Shown: positions 1 through 4,830 of the stretch, piece by piece
How positions within the stretch are numbered: position 1 is the stretch's first letter
Layout of the letters: each line of letters starts with the position of its first letter
DNA from: SHYR01 sp034406555
GTDB taxonomy: Bacteria > Chloroflexota > Dehalococcoidia > UBA2979
Assembly: GCA_034406555.1 (NCBI GenBank)
Contig: DASCRM010000108.1
Span: forward strand, 1-6,282
Length of the DNA stretch: 6,282 nt
Direction of reading: 5' to 3'
The notes under the pieces: generated by a model
What the model was told of the DNA's origin: nothing
Seen by the model: the letters and a program-made list of their open reading frames with translations, nothing else
Database searches by the model: none
Position numbers and translations under genes: made by a program

Positions 1-45
1 AAGCAGACGATCCGCCCGACGGAGGTTCCTGCCGGCGACGACTAG
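1..45 (+). CDS. C-terminal tail of an upstream gene (partial, unidentified)
   Basis: Reading frame 1 is open from the window edge to a TAG at 43-45 and gives the short tail KQTIRPTEVPAGDD. It is followed 20 bases later by a strong hairpin (66-92) of the kind expected after a gene end, which is the main reason to believe the frame is coding. Fourteen residues are too few to name a family. The polar, acidic ending is compatible with a disordered C-terminus of a soluble protein. It could equally be a chance open frame. Confidence 0.4.
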   Translation, partial: KQTIRPTEVPAGDD

Positions 46-65
46 CGAGATCGAACGACCACGTG

Positions 66-92
66 AGAAGGCCGCCATCGAGGCGGCCTTCT
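66..92 (+). terminator. Strong terminator-like hairpin
   Basis: There is a perfect 11-bp stem, AGAAGGCCGCC against GGCGGCCTTCT, with a 5-nt ATCGA loop. The 3' arm ends in CTTCTTCG rather than a clean T-run, so it is an imperfect intrinsic terminator in the plus direction. Its place just after the stop at 43-45 suggests that it ends the upstream transcript. The stem resembles the hairpin at 768-794. Confidence 0.7.
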
Positions 93-198
93 TCGATCGC
101 GTCGTCATCGAGCCGACCCCGCCCGCCTGCGCGTTGGCGTCACGTCCTCGCCCGCGACCTTCTATGAGGGTGAAACCCACTCGCCGGCCCGTTCTCTT

Positions 199-215
199 CG
201 GGGGTTCCGCCCCCG
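199..215. other. GC-only hairpin in the intergenic stretch
   Basis: CGGGGG pairs with CCCCCG around a TTCCG loop, a perfect 6-bp G:C stem, and is followed by a further run GCACCCCCG. It lies in the gene-free stretch 46-349. Outside this hairpin, the terminator at 66-92 and the repeat at 274-298, I see no ORF or convincing promoter there. Its function is unknown. It may be a dispersed GC-rich element or part of a leader for the NYN gene. Confidence 0.35.
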
Positions 216-273
216 CACCCCCGATCTGGACTGAGACGTTGGAGAGAGATGGACGGAACTGGAGAGGGCAGTG

Positions 274-298
274 TCACCCTTCGACAAGCTCAGGGTGA
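274..298 (+). repeat. 25-bp hairpin repeat, copy A (TCGACAAGCTC loop)
   Basis: A 7-nt arm TCACCCT, an 11-nt loop TCGACAAGCTC and a 7-nt arm AGGGTGA form a perfect 7-bp stem, followed by GCGGGAC. Two further elements at 2539-2563 and 2599-2623 have the same architecture, nearly the same loop and different but still complementary stems. It lies 52 bases upstream of the NYN gene start. I recall cores like TTCGACAAGCTCAGG recurring in intergenic DNA of various bacteria, so this is likely a dispersed REP-like element. That recollection was not checked here. Confidence 0.75.
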
Positions 299-349
299 GC
301 GGGACAGACGCCCTTCCCTCGCATGGTCGCGCGCGACTATCGTGACCGC

Positions 350-742
350 ATGGCCCGCGTAATCGTCGATGCGATGAACGTGATTGGCAGCCGCCCTGAC
401 GGCTGGTGGCGTGATCGCGATGGTGCCGCGCTACGGCTCGTCGGCCGCCTGCAACGACTCGTCGTGGCGACCGGCGACGAGGTCGCTGCCCTGCTCGATG
501 GCCGCCCGAGCGCCTCGCTGCCCGGCGGGCTGCACGATGGCGTCGCGGTCTTCTACGCCGACCGCAGCGGCCGCGATGCCGCCGATGACCGCATCGTGCG
601 GCTCGTCCAGGAGGACGAAGACCCTGGCTCCCTGCTGGTGATCACCTCGGATCGCGAATTGCGGCAGCGGGTGGAGCTGCTGGGCGCGAGCTGCGAGGGG
701 GCACGCAGCCTGCTGGAACAGCTCGACGCGCTCGACGGCTGA
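350..742 (+). CDS. YacP-like NYN (PIN-fold) domain protein, probable RNase
   Basis: This is a 130-residue soluble protein that is essentially one NYN/PIN-like domain. It begins with the family's first strand and acidic site, VIVDAMNVIG (Asp7, Asn10). Further acidic positions follow at Asp50 in ALLDGRP, Asp76/79/80 in the GRDAADDRIV segment, and Asp101 in VITSDRELR. That last segment is the typical D-x-E/L-R block before the C-terminal helices. In the YacP/Rae1 family these acidic residues bind metal for RNA cleavage, so a small endoribonuclease or RNA-binding role is inferred. It is shorter than Bacillus YacP (about 170 residues). ATG 350 is preferred because it places the first beta strand at the N-terminus, as in the family. 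An in-frame ATG at 323 would add nine residues. Neither start has a clear Shine-Dalgarno sequence. It seems to be a single-gene unit closed by the hairpin at 768-794. Confidence 0.8.
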   Translation: MARVIVDAMNVIGSRPDGWWRDRDGAALRLVGRLQRLVVATGDEVAALLDGRPSASLPGGLHDGVAVFYADRSGRDAADDRIVRLVQEDEDPGSLLVITSDRELRQRVELLGASCEGARSLLEQLDALDG

Positions 743-767
743 CGCCCGCGTGAAGTCCGGGCACGCA

Positions 768-794
768 GAGAGGCCGCTCGATGTGCGGCCTCTC
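768..794. terminator. Terminator-like hairpin between convergent genes
   Basis: A perfect 10-bp stem, GAGAGGCCGC against GCGGCCTCTC, encloses a 7-nt loop TCGATGT. An outer pairing of GGCAC (760-764) with GTGCC (805-809) could extend it as an interrupted stem. It lies in the 99-bp gap between the ends of the NYN gene (742) and the HACL gene (842), so it may serve as a bidirectional terminator. Neither side has a strong T-run. Confidence 0.65.
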
Positions 795-815
795 GCTGGT
801 CTCTGTGCCTCGTCT

Positions 816-837
816 GGTGGCCCCTAGCGGGGCCGCC
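816..837 (-). terminator. Second hairpin just after the HACL stop
   Basis: GGTGGCCCC pairs with GGGGCCGCC around a TAGC tetraloop, giving nine pairs with one G:T wobble. It begins five bases beyond the minus-strand stop at 842-844, a typical terminator position for the lyase gene. The downstream minus-strand bases (AGACGAGGCA) lack a T-tract, so termination might depend on the tandem arrangement with the 768-794 hairpin, or on Rho. Confidence 0.5.
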
Positions 838-841
838 TCGT

Positions 842-2494
842 CTAGCGAGTCAGCCAGGCGAACTTCTGCGGCTTGCGCTGGGCCGCCGGGTCGAGCGCGA
901 CGTTGATCAGGCACGTCTCATCGCTCGCCACCGCGTCCTTGAGCGCCGATGCGAACTCGTCCGGCGTCTCGACGTGGTAGCCCTTGCCACCAAACGCCTC
1001 GATCACCTTGTCGTAGCGAGCGTTCGGCACGAAGGCGCCCGGCGACTGCATCGCCGTTTCCATGTCGACATCGTTACCACCGATACCGTTGTTCACAAAG
1101 ACGACCCACGTGATCGGCAGCTTGTGGCGTACCGCGACTTCGACCTCCATGCCCGCGAAGCCGAAGGCCGCGTCGCCCTGCAGGGCGAGCACCTTCTTGT
1201 CCGGGTGGACCACCTGCGCCGCGATCGCGAAGCCGTGACCGAGGCCCATCGAACCGAAGCTACCGGCATCGAGCCGATGCCGTGGCAGGAAGTTGTCGAG
1301 CACCGTGCGACTGATGTCCATCGTGCTTGCGCCCTCGGCGACGATAATCGTGTCTTCCGGCAGCGCGTCGCGAATCTCCTTCAGGCTTCGGTAGTAGCCC
1401 ATCGGCGTCGAATCGTCGTCCATCATCGCCTGCACGGATTCGCCGTTGCGCGCGGCCTCCGCCTTCACGCTCTGCGTCCACTCGGAGTCGTCCGGGAACT
1501 TCCACGGGTCCTGGTCCAGCGCATCGAGCAGCTGAGCCATCGTCGCCTTGGCGTCACCGACGAGGCTGACCTCGGCCGCCACGTTGACGCCGATCTCCTC
1601 GCTGTTGATGTCCAGTTGCACGACACGCACGTCCTCGCGGAAACGCGGCGGCAGGCCGTAGTGCAGCATCCAGTTCAGTCGAGCGCCGACCAGGAAGATC
1701 AGGTCGGCGTTCTGTAGCACGTAGGAACGCGCCGCAGCAGCAGCCTGGTCGTGTGTGTCGGGCAGGATGCCCTTGGCCATCGGCATCGCGAGGTACGGCA
1801 GGCCCGTCTCCTCAACGAAGCGCTTCACTTCTTCCTCGGCACGTGACCACGCGACACCCTTGCCGATGATCACCAGCGGGCTCTCGGAGCTCTTCAGGGC
1901 CTCCAGCGCGTCGCCGACGGACTGCGGGTCGGCCATCGGTCGCGGCGCATCGGGCACGCGAGGCACCCACTGCACCGTGTCCTCCTCAACCGAACCGGAG
2001 ATCATGTCTCCCGGCAGGTCGAGGAATGATGGGCCCGGCGTGCCGTGCAGCGACTTGCGCGCTGCCTCCGCGACGAGCGCCGGCAGTCGCTCGATGCTCT
2101 GCGCGCTGCGGGCAAACTTCGCGTACGGCAGCACCGGCGTCAGCAGGTCCGCCTCCTGGAAGTCGCCCATGCCGATGCGCGTCGTCTCGCCCGCGCCGCC
2201 CAGCATGATCATCGGCCAGCGATTCGACCACGCGTTCGCGAACGCCGCCGTGGCGTTCAGCGCGCCCGGCCCGGAGACCACCAGCGATGCGCCGAGCCGC
2301 CCGGTGAGGTAGGAGGTCGCCTGCGCCGCGTACGTCGCCGGCATCTCGTGCCGCATGCCCACGTACTTGATGCCCTCGGGCATCGCGGCCGCGGCGATCT
2401 GCGCGACGGGGATGCCGACAACGCCGTATATCGCTGAAACGCCCTGTGTCTTCAACGAGCGCGCGATGATCTGTGCGCCAGAAATCTCAGCCAT
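842..2494 (-). CDS. 2-hydroxyacyl-CoA lyase (ThDP-dependent, HACL/OXC family)
   Basis: This 550-residue cytosolic enzyme should use thiamine diphosphate and Mg2+ to split a 2-hydroxyacyl-CoA into formyl-CoA and an aldehyde or ketone. The layout is the usual three domains: the N-terminal PYR domain with YGVVGIPV (23-30) and cofactor-activating Glu50 in GMRHEMPAT; a central domain with FLVGARLNWMLHYGLPPRF (267-285), very like animal HACL1; and a C-terminal PP domain with SEGA/AEGASTMDISR, then GDAAFGF (440-446) to VNNG (467-470), the ThDP/Mg motif. The C-terminus QKFAWLTR matches the HACL1 ending. DFQE at 111-114 agrees with HACL rather than oxalyl-CoA decarboxylase, which as I recall carries Tyr-Glu there. 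The usual Tyr after NNGI is Gly472. The start ATG at 2494 has GAGGAA four... to nine bases upstream (2497-2502). Acetolactate synthase and benzoylformate decarboxylase are less likely. Substrate is unknown. No formyl-CoA transferase lies in the window. Confidence 0.9.
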   Translation of the reverse strand: MAEISGAQIIARSLKTQGVSAIYGVVGIPVAQIAAAAMPEGIKYVGMRHEMPATYAAQATSYLTGRLGASLVVSGPGALNATAAFANAWSNRWPMIMLGGAGETTRIGMGDFQEADLLTPVLPYAKFARSAQSIERLPALVAEAARKSLHGTPGPSFLDLPGDMISGSVEEDTVQWVPRVPDAPRPMADPQSVGDALEALKSSESPLVIIGKGVAWSRAEEEVKRFVEETGLPYLAMPMAKGILPDTHDQAAAAARSYVLQNADLIFLVGARLNWMLHYGLPPRFREDVRVVQLDINSEEIGVNVAAEVSLVGDAKATMAQLLDALDQDPWKFPDDSEWTQSVKAEAARNGESVQAMMDDDSTPMGYYRSLKEIRDALPEDTIIVAEGASTMDISRTVLDNFLPRHRLDAGSFGSMGLGHGFAIAAQVVHPDKKVLALQGDAAFGFAGMEVEVAVRHKLPITWVVFVNNGIGGNDVDMETAMQSPGAFVPNARYDKVIEAFGGKGYHVETPDEFASALKDAVASDETCLINVALDPAAQRKPQKFAWLTR

Positions 2495-2538
2495 GGTTCC
2501 TCATCTCTGTTCCCCGCCACTGGTGCAGCGGAACTGTT

Positions 2539-2563
2539 TCATGGTTCGACGGGCTCACCATGA
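2539..2563 (+). repeat. 25-bp hairpin repeat, copy B (TCGACGGGCTC loop)
   Basis: Arm TCATGGT, loop TCGACGGGCTC and arm ACCATGA form a perfect 7-bp stem, followed by GCGGAGCGGG. The loop differs from copies A and C only at the two central purines (GG for AA). Stem positions 3-6 are completely changed yet remain paired. It sits in the leader region of the HACL gene, about 45 bases upstream of its start. Confidence 0.7.
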
Positions 2564-2598
2564 GCGGAGCGGGTTGCGGGAACGCCCGCTCCCTTCGC

Positions 2599-2623
2599 TC
2601 GTCCTGAGCTTGTCGAAGGACGA
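2599..2623 (-). repeat. 25-bp hairpin repeat, copy C (minus orientation)
   Basis: Read on the minus strand the parts are arm TCGTCCT, loop TCGACAAGCTC and arm AGGACGA, a perfect 7-bp stem. It is followed by GCGAAGGGAGCGGG, which shares the downstream GCG and a nearby AGCGGG with copy B. The loop is identical to that of copy A. Confidence 0.75.
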
Positions 2624-2636
2624 CAACATACCCTGA

Positions 2637-2651
2637 GGGCGGTCATCGCCC
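2637..2651 (-). terminator. Weak hairpin after the DUF35 gene
   Basis: GGGCG and CGCCC form a 5-bp stem around GTCAT, 21 bases past the DUF35 stop on the minus strand. No T-run follows (the minus-strand continuation is TCAGGGTATG). It may attenuate transcription between DUF35 and HACL or simply be chance in GC-rich DNA. Confidence 0.25.
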
Positions 2652-2672
2652 GTATCTAAACTCACACGACAC

Positions 2673-3074
2673 TCACACGCGCCGGAACTTCGGTAGCGTG
2701 ATCTCCTCATTCACTCGCTCGAACGTCACCTCGACCGGCATCCCGATCGCGACCTCGTCCGGCGGGCACTCTACGACGTTACTGGTGATGCGCACGCCCT
2801 CCTCCAGCTCCACGAGCACGACGAGGTGGGGAACGAGGTCAGCGAGCGCGGGGTGAATCGGCTGATGCGTGACAATGTAGCTGAAGACGCTGCCGCGCCC
2901 GCTGACAGCGGTCCATTCGTACTCGCTCGAGCCGCACTGCCTGCACATCGGCTGCGGTGGGTGGCGGAAGACGGCACAGCCGGTGCAGCGCTGGATGCGC
3001 AGTTCACCATCGCGGCAGGCCTCCCAGAACGGGGCGGTCGCCTCGTCCGGCACGGGCAGCGGCAGCTCAGCCAC
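2673..3074 (-). CDS. DUF35 Zn-ribbon/OB-fold protein, partner of the thiolase-fold protein
   Basis: This is a 133-residue protein with the two-part DUF35 architecture. An N-terminal helix (about 9-22, with EATAPFWEACRDGEL) precedes a rubredoxin-like zinc ribbon with Cys30-x2-Cys33 and Cys44-x2-Cys47. An OB-fold follows from about residue 55, containing GRGSVFSYIVTHQP and ending in ITLPKFRRV. DUF35 proteins act as obligate partners of thiolase-fold enzymes on acyl-CoA substrates. The ChsH2 DUF35 domain with Ltp2 in steroid side-chain removal is the best-known example. The gene starts with GTG at 3074 and overlaps the upstream thiolase-fold gene by 8 bases (GTGGCTGA), with a GGGGG Shine-Dalgarno-like run at 3081-3085. 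Translational coupling and a stable complex are therefore likely. All four zinc ligands are present. Confidence 0.88.
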   Translation of the reverse strand: MAELPLPVPDEATAPFWEACRDGELRIQRCTGCAVFRHPPQPMCRQCGSSEYEWTAVSGRGSVFSYIVTHQPIHPALADLVPHLVVLVELEEGVRITSNVVECPPDEVAIGMPVEVTFERVNEEITLPKFRRV

Positions 3075-4200
3075 TACGAGCCCCCATCAGCAGCAGCGCG
3101 CCGGTGCCGATGCCGGTATCGACGAACGAGACCTCAGCGCCCTCGACCTGCGCGGTGGAGCTACCGCGGGCCTGTCGCACGCCCTCGATCAGCTGGTTCA
3201 TGCCCTGCATGTACGCCTCGGAGAGGTGCCCGCCGGAGGTGTTCACGGGCAGTTTCCCGCCGTCCCAGGCGATCTCGCCGGCTTCGACGAACGCGCCGCC
3301 CTCCCCCTTCGCGCAGAAGCCGTAGTCCTCTAGCGCGAAGACGACGAACGGCGCGAAGTGGTCGTAGATCTGCGCCACGTCGACGTCCTCCGGGCCGAGT
3401 CCGGCCATCGCGAAGAGTCGAGGCGCGGTGTGCACCGCCACCGTCTCGATGTAGCTGTGTTCGCCGCCACCGGTCTGCGCGGCGGCGAGGATCAGCGCCG
3501 GGCGCTGCTTGAGGTCGCGCGCTCGCTCTGCCGAGGTGATCACGAGCGCCCCGCCACCGTCCGTCTCCAGGCAGCAGTCGAAGAGGTGGAACGGGTCAAC
3601 GATCATGCGCGAGTTCTGGTGGTCCTCCAGCGTCAGCGGCGTGTCGTGGAAGGTCGCGCGCGGGTTGCGGTTCGCGTGGGAGCGCTCTGCAACGGCGACC
3701 ATGCCGAACTGCGCACTCGTCGTGCCGAGCTCGTGCATGCGCCGTCGCGCGGTCATCGCGAGCCCGTGTTGCGGGGTGAGGATGCCGAAGGGCTCGATGA
3801 ACTGGCCCCCGCCGCGACCACCTCGGCCGGTCACATCGCCTCGCCCGTAACGACGGCCGGAGCGGCCGTTCACGCCGCGGTAGATCACGACCACGTTCGC
3901 CAGCCCGGCCACGATCGCAGCGGAGGCGCTGGCGACCAGTGCCGCGCCGACATTACCTGCCTGGCTGATCTCGCCGAAGTACGCGAGGTCGGGGACGCCG
4001 AGGTTCGATGCCACCTCTGTCTCGCCGGAGGTATCGACGGTCCAGCGCATCAGCCCATCGACATCGTGCGGTTCGAGCCCGGCGTCGTCTAGGGCCGCGA
4101 GGATCGCCTGCAACGTCAGTTGTAGTTCGGTGCGCCCGGAGTCGCGCGAGTAGTCGGTCTCGCCGATCCCGACGATGGCGGTGCGGTCCCGCAGACTCAT
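3067..4200 (-). CDS. Thiolase-fold lipid-transfer protein, probable Ltp2-like aldolase
   Basis: This 377-residue protein has the SCP-x/lipid-transfer thiolase fold. It starts with TAIVGIGETDYSRDSGRTE (7-24) and has the helix EISQAGNVGAALVASASAAI (77-96) where thiolases carry the nucleophilic Cys. No Cys is present there. The C-terminal half has QIYDHFAPFVVFALEDYGFC (277-296), KLPVNTSGGHLSEAY (316-330) and FVDTGIGTGALL (359-370). The NTSGGHLSE block replaces the thiolase N-x-x-G-G-x-x-x-x-G-H-P motif, so no catalytic GHP His is seen. Retro-aldol cleavage of a beta-hydroxyacyl-CoA, as by Ltp2, is more likely than thiolysis. Tyr279 and Tyr330 are candidate catalytic tyrosines. ATG 4200 is chosen because the family begins just before this strand, and GGGGG lies nine bases upstream. 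An in-frame ATG at 4251 would add 17 atypical residues. It is the first gene of the minus-strand block and overlaps its DUF35 partner by 8 bases. Confidence 0.85.
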   Translation of the reverse strand: MSLRDRTAIVGIGETDYSRDSGRTELQLTLQAILAALDDAGLEPHDVDGLMRWTVDTSGETEVASNLGVPDLAYFGEISQAGNVGAALVASASAAIVAGLANVVVIYRGVNGRSGRRYGRGDVTGRGGRGGGQFIEPFGILTPQHGLAMTARRRMHELGTTSAQFGMVAVAERSHANRNPRATFHDTPLTLEDHQNSRMIVDPFHLFDCCLETDGGGALVITSAERARDLKQRPALILAAAQTGGGEHSYIETVAVHTAPRLFAMAGLGPEDVDVAQIYDHFAPFVVFALEDYGFCAKGEGGAFVEAGEIAWDGGKLPVNTSGGHLSEAYMQGMNQLIEGVRQARGSSTAQVEGAEVSFVDTGIGTGALLLMGARSG

Positions 4201-4305
4201 CGTTGCTCGCCCCCACATCGCACGTCGCTCACACGGTACGTCGCCGCGCATCGTAAGGTGCGAACGCCCTTAAGGTGCAGTCCGCCGCGAAACTGCAGAG
4301 CAGTG
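4201..4305. promoter_or_regulatory. Divergent intergenic region with short repeats
   Basis: These 105 bases separate the start codons of the thiolase-fold gene (-) and the phosphatase gene (+), so promoters for both directions should lie here. TAAGGTGC occurs twice in direct orientation (4254-4261 and 4271-4278, 17 bp apart), the second overlapping the palindrome CCTTAAGG (4268-4275). ACGTCGC also occurs twice (4222-4228 and 4238-4244, approximate). On the minus strand TACGAT near 4251-4256 resembles a -10 box, but I find no -35 box at a suitable spacing. An operator is possible but not shown. Confidence 0.3.
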
Positions 4306-4830
4306 ATGTCCCCCGCGATCACCTTCGTCAGCCACTCGACCAGCCTCGATAATGAGGCCGCATCGCCTCGGGCCACTTCGATGTCGCGCTCTCCGAACTG
4401 GGGCACTAAGCTGGCCGGGCGGCCGTTCGACGCCGTCTACAGCTCCGACCTGCAGCGAGCGAGCAAGACCGCGCGCATCGCCTTCGCGGACCGTGGCATC
4501 CCGCTGATCGAGGACGCGCGCCTGCGTGAGTGCGACTACGGCGAACTGACGCGTGCGCCACGTGAGACGGTCGCTGCCGCCCGCCCGAACTGCATCGAGC
4601 GTCCCTTCCCCGGCGGGGAGAGCGACAACGACGCCACCGCACGGATGCGCGCGTTCCTCGATCAGCTCGCCGCCGAGCGCGACGGGCAGGCGGTCGTCAT
4701 CGTCGGGCATCGGGCGACGCATGACTGCCTCGTGCATCTCGCCACCGGGATGCCGCTCGCCGATACAATTACGCGCGACTGGGAGTGGCGGCCCGGCTGG
4801 GATTACGAGTACGACGCAGAGGGGGCCTGA
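4306..4830 (+). CDS. Histidine phosphatase family protein with a frameshifted N-terminal block
   Basis: This is a 174-residue phosphoglycerate-mutase-like phosphatase. Visible landmarks are ITFVSHSTSLDNEA (5-18) with phospho-acceptor candidate His10, AVYSSDLQRASKTA (43-56) with Arg51, RLRECDYGEL (72-81) with candidate acid Glu75, PFPGGES (100-106), and VIVGHRATHDCL (131-142) with the second His135. The usual RHG is SHS, as in a subfamily with S/T-H-x-T-x-x-DNE. Residues 19-34 do not resemble the family. The expected block is encoded one frame away at 4362-4403, so two indels have occurred and about eight residues are missing. The long frame stays open, but the loop carrying the N-terminal phosphate-site region is scrambled, so activity is doubtful and this may be a decaying gene. 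ATG 4306 fits the first strand. An upstream GTG at 4258 adds 16 atypical residues. Its TGA overlaps the next start (TGATG). The substrate is unknown. Confidence 0.75.
   Translation: MSPAITFVSHSTSLDNEAASPRATSMSRSPNWGTKLAGRPFDAVYSSDLQRASKTARIAFADRGIPLIEDARLRECDYGELTRAPRETVAAARPNCIERPFPGGESDNDATARMRAFLDQLAAERDGQAVVIVGHRATHDCLVHLATGMPLADTITRDWEWRPGWDYEYDAEGA
4360..4409 (+). other. Out-of-frame remnant of the phosphatase N-terminal consensus
   Basis: In the frame starting at 4362 the DNA reads IASGHFDVALSELGH followed by TAA at 4407-4409. This is the block expected directly after DNEA in histidine phosphatases (compare G-I-A-x-G-x-x-D-x-x-L-S-x-x-G). The main frame is one base off. Returning to it at KLAGRPFD needs a second indel between about 4404 and 4410. 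A 1-base loss near 4358-4361 plus a loss of about 23 bases near 4404-4410 restores both reading frame and family spacing. Confidence 0.7.

Larger units (their letters stand above)
2539..2623. repeat. Composite inverted pair of hairpin repeats (REPIN-like)
   Basis: Copies B (+) and C (-) face each other across 35 bases. The spacer itself continues the dyad: GAGCG (2562-2566) pairs with CGCTC (2596-2600), and AGCGGG (2568-2573) with CCCGCT (2585-2590). The two loops are complementary at 9 of 11 positions. The block can therefore fold either as two small hairpins or as one long interrupted hairpin. REP doublets mobilised by RAYT transposases (REPINs) have this architecture, but no RAYT gene is in the window. 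It fills about half of the 178-bp gap between the DUF35 and HACL genes and would be in any read-through transcript. Confidence 0.6.

Noticed and set aside
134..168. Possible promoter for the NYN gene: TTGGCG at 134-139 with TATGAG at 163-168
   Set aside because: The spacer is 23 bases, far from the usual 17, and the -10 match is poor.
974..1717. Long open frame antisense to the HACL gene, and similar ones at 3358-4092 and 2826-3512
   Set aside because: Their products are Arg/His/Ala-rich with no recognisable domain, and each lies wholly or mostly opposite a gene with clear family motifs. Long antisense frames are common in GC-rich DNA.
842..2494. Acetolactate synthase or oxalyl-CoA decarboxylase as the identity of the ThDP enzyme
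   Set aside because: The central GARLNWMLHYGLPPRF block, the DFQE segment and the FAWLTR terminus fit HACL best. The Tyr-Glu pair I associate with oxalyl-CoA decarboxylase is absent.
2601..2672. Possible separate HACL promoter: TATGTT with TTTAGA on the minus strand
   Set aside because: The spacing is about 24 bases, so the pair is not a credible sigma-70 promoter. An internal promoter in this gap remains possible but is not shown.
4201..4251. Upstream ATG at 4251 as the start of the thiolase-fold gene
   Set aside because: It adds 17 residues without family resemblance and would take up most of the divergent promoter region. ATG 4200 has a GGGGG run at a good distance.
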